Origin: Hadesarchaea archaeon
GTDB taxonomy: Archaea > Hadarchaeota > Hadarchaeia > Hadarchaeales > Hadarchaeaceae
Direction of reading: 5' to 3'
NCBI GenBank assembly: GCA_029880065.1
Contig: JAOUPD010000072.1
Coordinates: forward strand, 1-5,678
Length of the DNA stretch: 5,678 nt
Under the pieces are notes generated by a model that worked only from the letters and a program-made list of their open reading frames with translations, did no database searches and had not been told where the DNA came from. Within the stretch, counting starts at the first letter, position 1; the number at the start of each line of letters is the position of its first letter. Positions 5,678 to 5,678 of the stretch are shown here, piece by piece. A program made the position numbers and the translations under genes.

Positions 5678-5678
5678 G

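Noticed and set aside
1..5678. Search for CRISPR arrays, tRNA genes, insertion sequences or defence/toxin genes
   Set aside because: No regularly spaced repeats, tRNA-like cloverleaf, transposase or terminal inverted repeats were seen; nearly all sequence is used by the seven identified genes.

Overview
The window looks like a piece of an archaeal chromosome, most likely from a euryarchaeal lineage. The reasons are: (i) a mevalonate-pathway entry cluster in the archaeal arrangement (HMG-CoA synthase, thiolase, DUF35 zinc-ribbon/OB protein); (ii) an archaeal-type TrmI tRNA methyltransferase; (iii) SecD/SecF, known in euryarchaea and generally absent from Crenarchaeota; (iv) AT-rich TATA-like boxes and GGTGA/GAGGTGA Shine-Dalgarno sites. 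The species cannot be named from the sequence alone. Gene density is very high. There are seven protein genes, no intergenic gap longer than about 110 bases, and no tRNA, rRNA, CRISPR array, insertion sequence or phage-like segment.

Layout. Bases 1-1419 (minus strand) hold a protein-export pair: secF, then secD, which overlaps the secF end by 14 bases and runs off the left edge (only its N-terminal 186 residues are present). A 57-base divergent gap follows, with candidate promoters in both directions. Bases 1477-2232 (plus strand) encode TrmI. It meets the next cluster tail to tail with a 10-base gap. Bases 2243-4853 (minus strand) are a tightly packed operon. In transcription order it is HMG-CoA synthase, thiolase (ATG directly after the synthase stop codon) and the DUF35 protein (ATG one base after the thiolase stop). 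Upstream of it, after a 110-base regulatory gap, a 237-residue helix-turn-helix regulator (4964-5677) occupies the right end on the same strand.

How the genes work together. Thiolase condenses two acetyl-CoA to acetoacetyl-CoA. HMG-CoA synthase adds a third acetyl-CoA to give HMG-CoA, the committed direction toward isoprenoid (archaeal membrane lipid) synthesis. DUF35 proteins are known to bridge these two enzymes in an archaeal complex that channels the intermediate. The adjacent regulator is a natural candidate for controlling this operon: the gap between them holds an oligo-T stretch, a candidate BRE/TATA promoter and a heptamer repeated 22 bases apart just upstream of that promoter. SecF/SecD and TrmI are housekeeping functions not obviously linked to the mevalonate genes.

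Nothing here is an entirely new system. The points most worth a second look are the putative regulator-operator arrangement with an unassigned regulator C-terminal domain, a degenerate D-x-x-G-G motif in SecF, and the unusual active-site-neighbouring residue together with the paired cysteines in TrmI.
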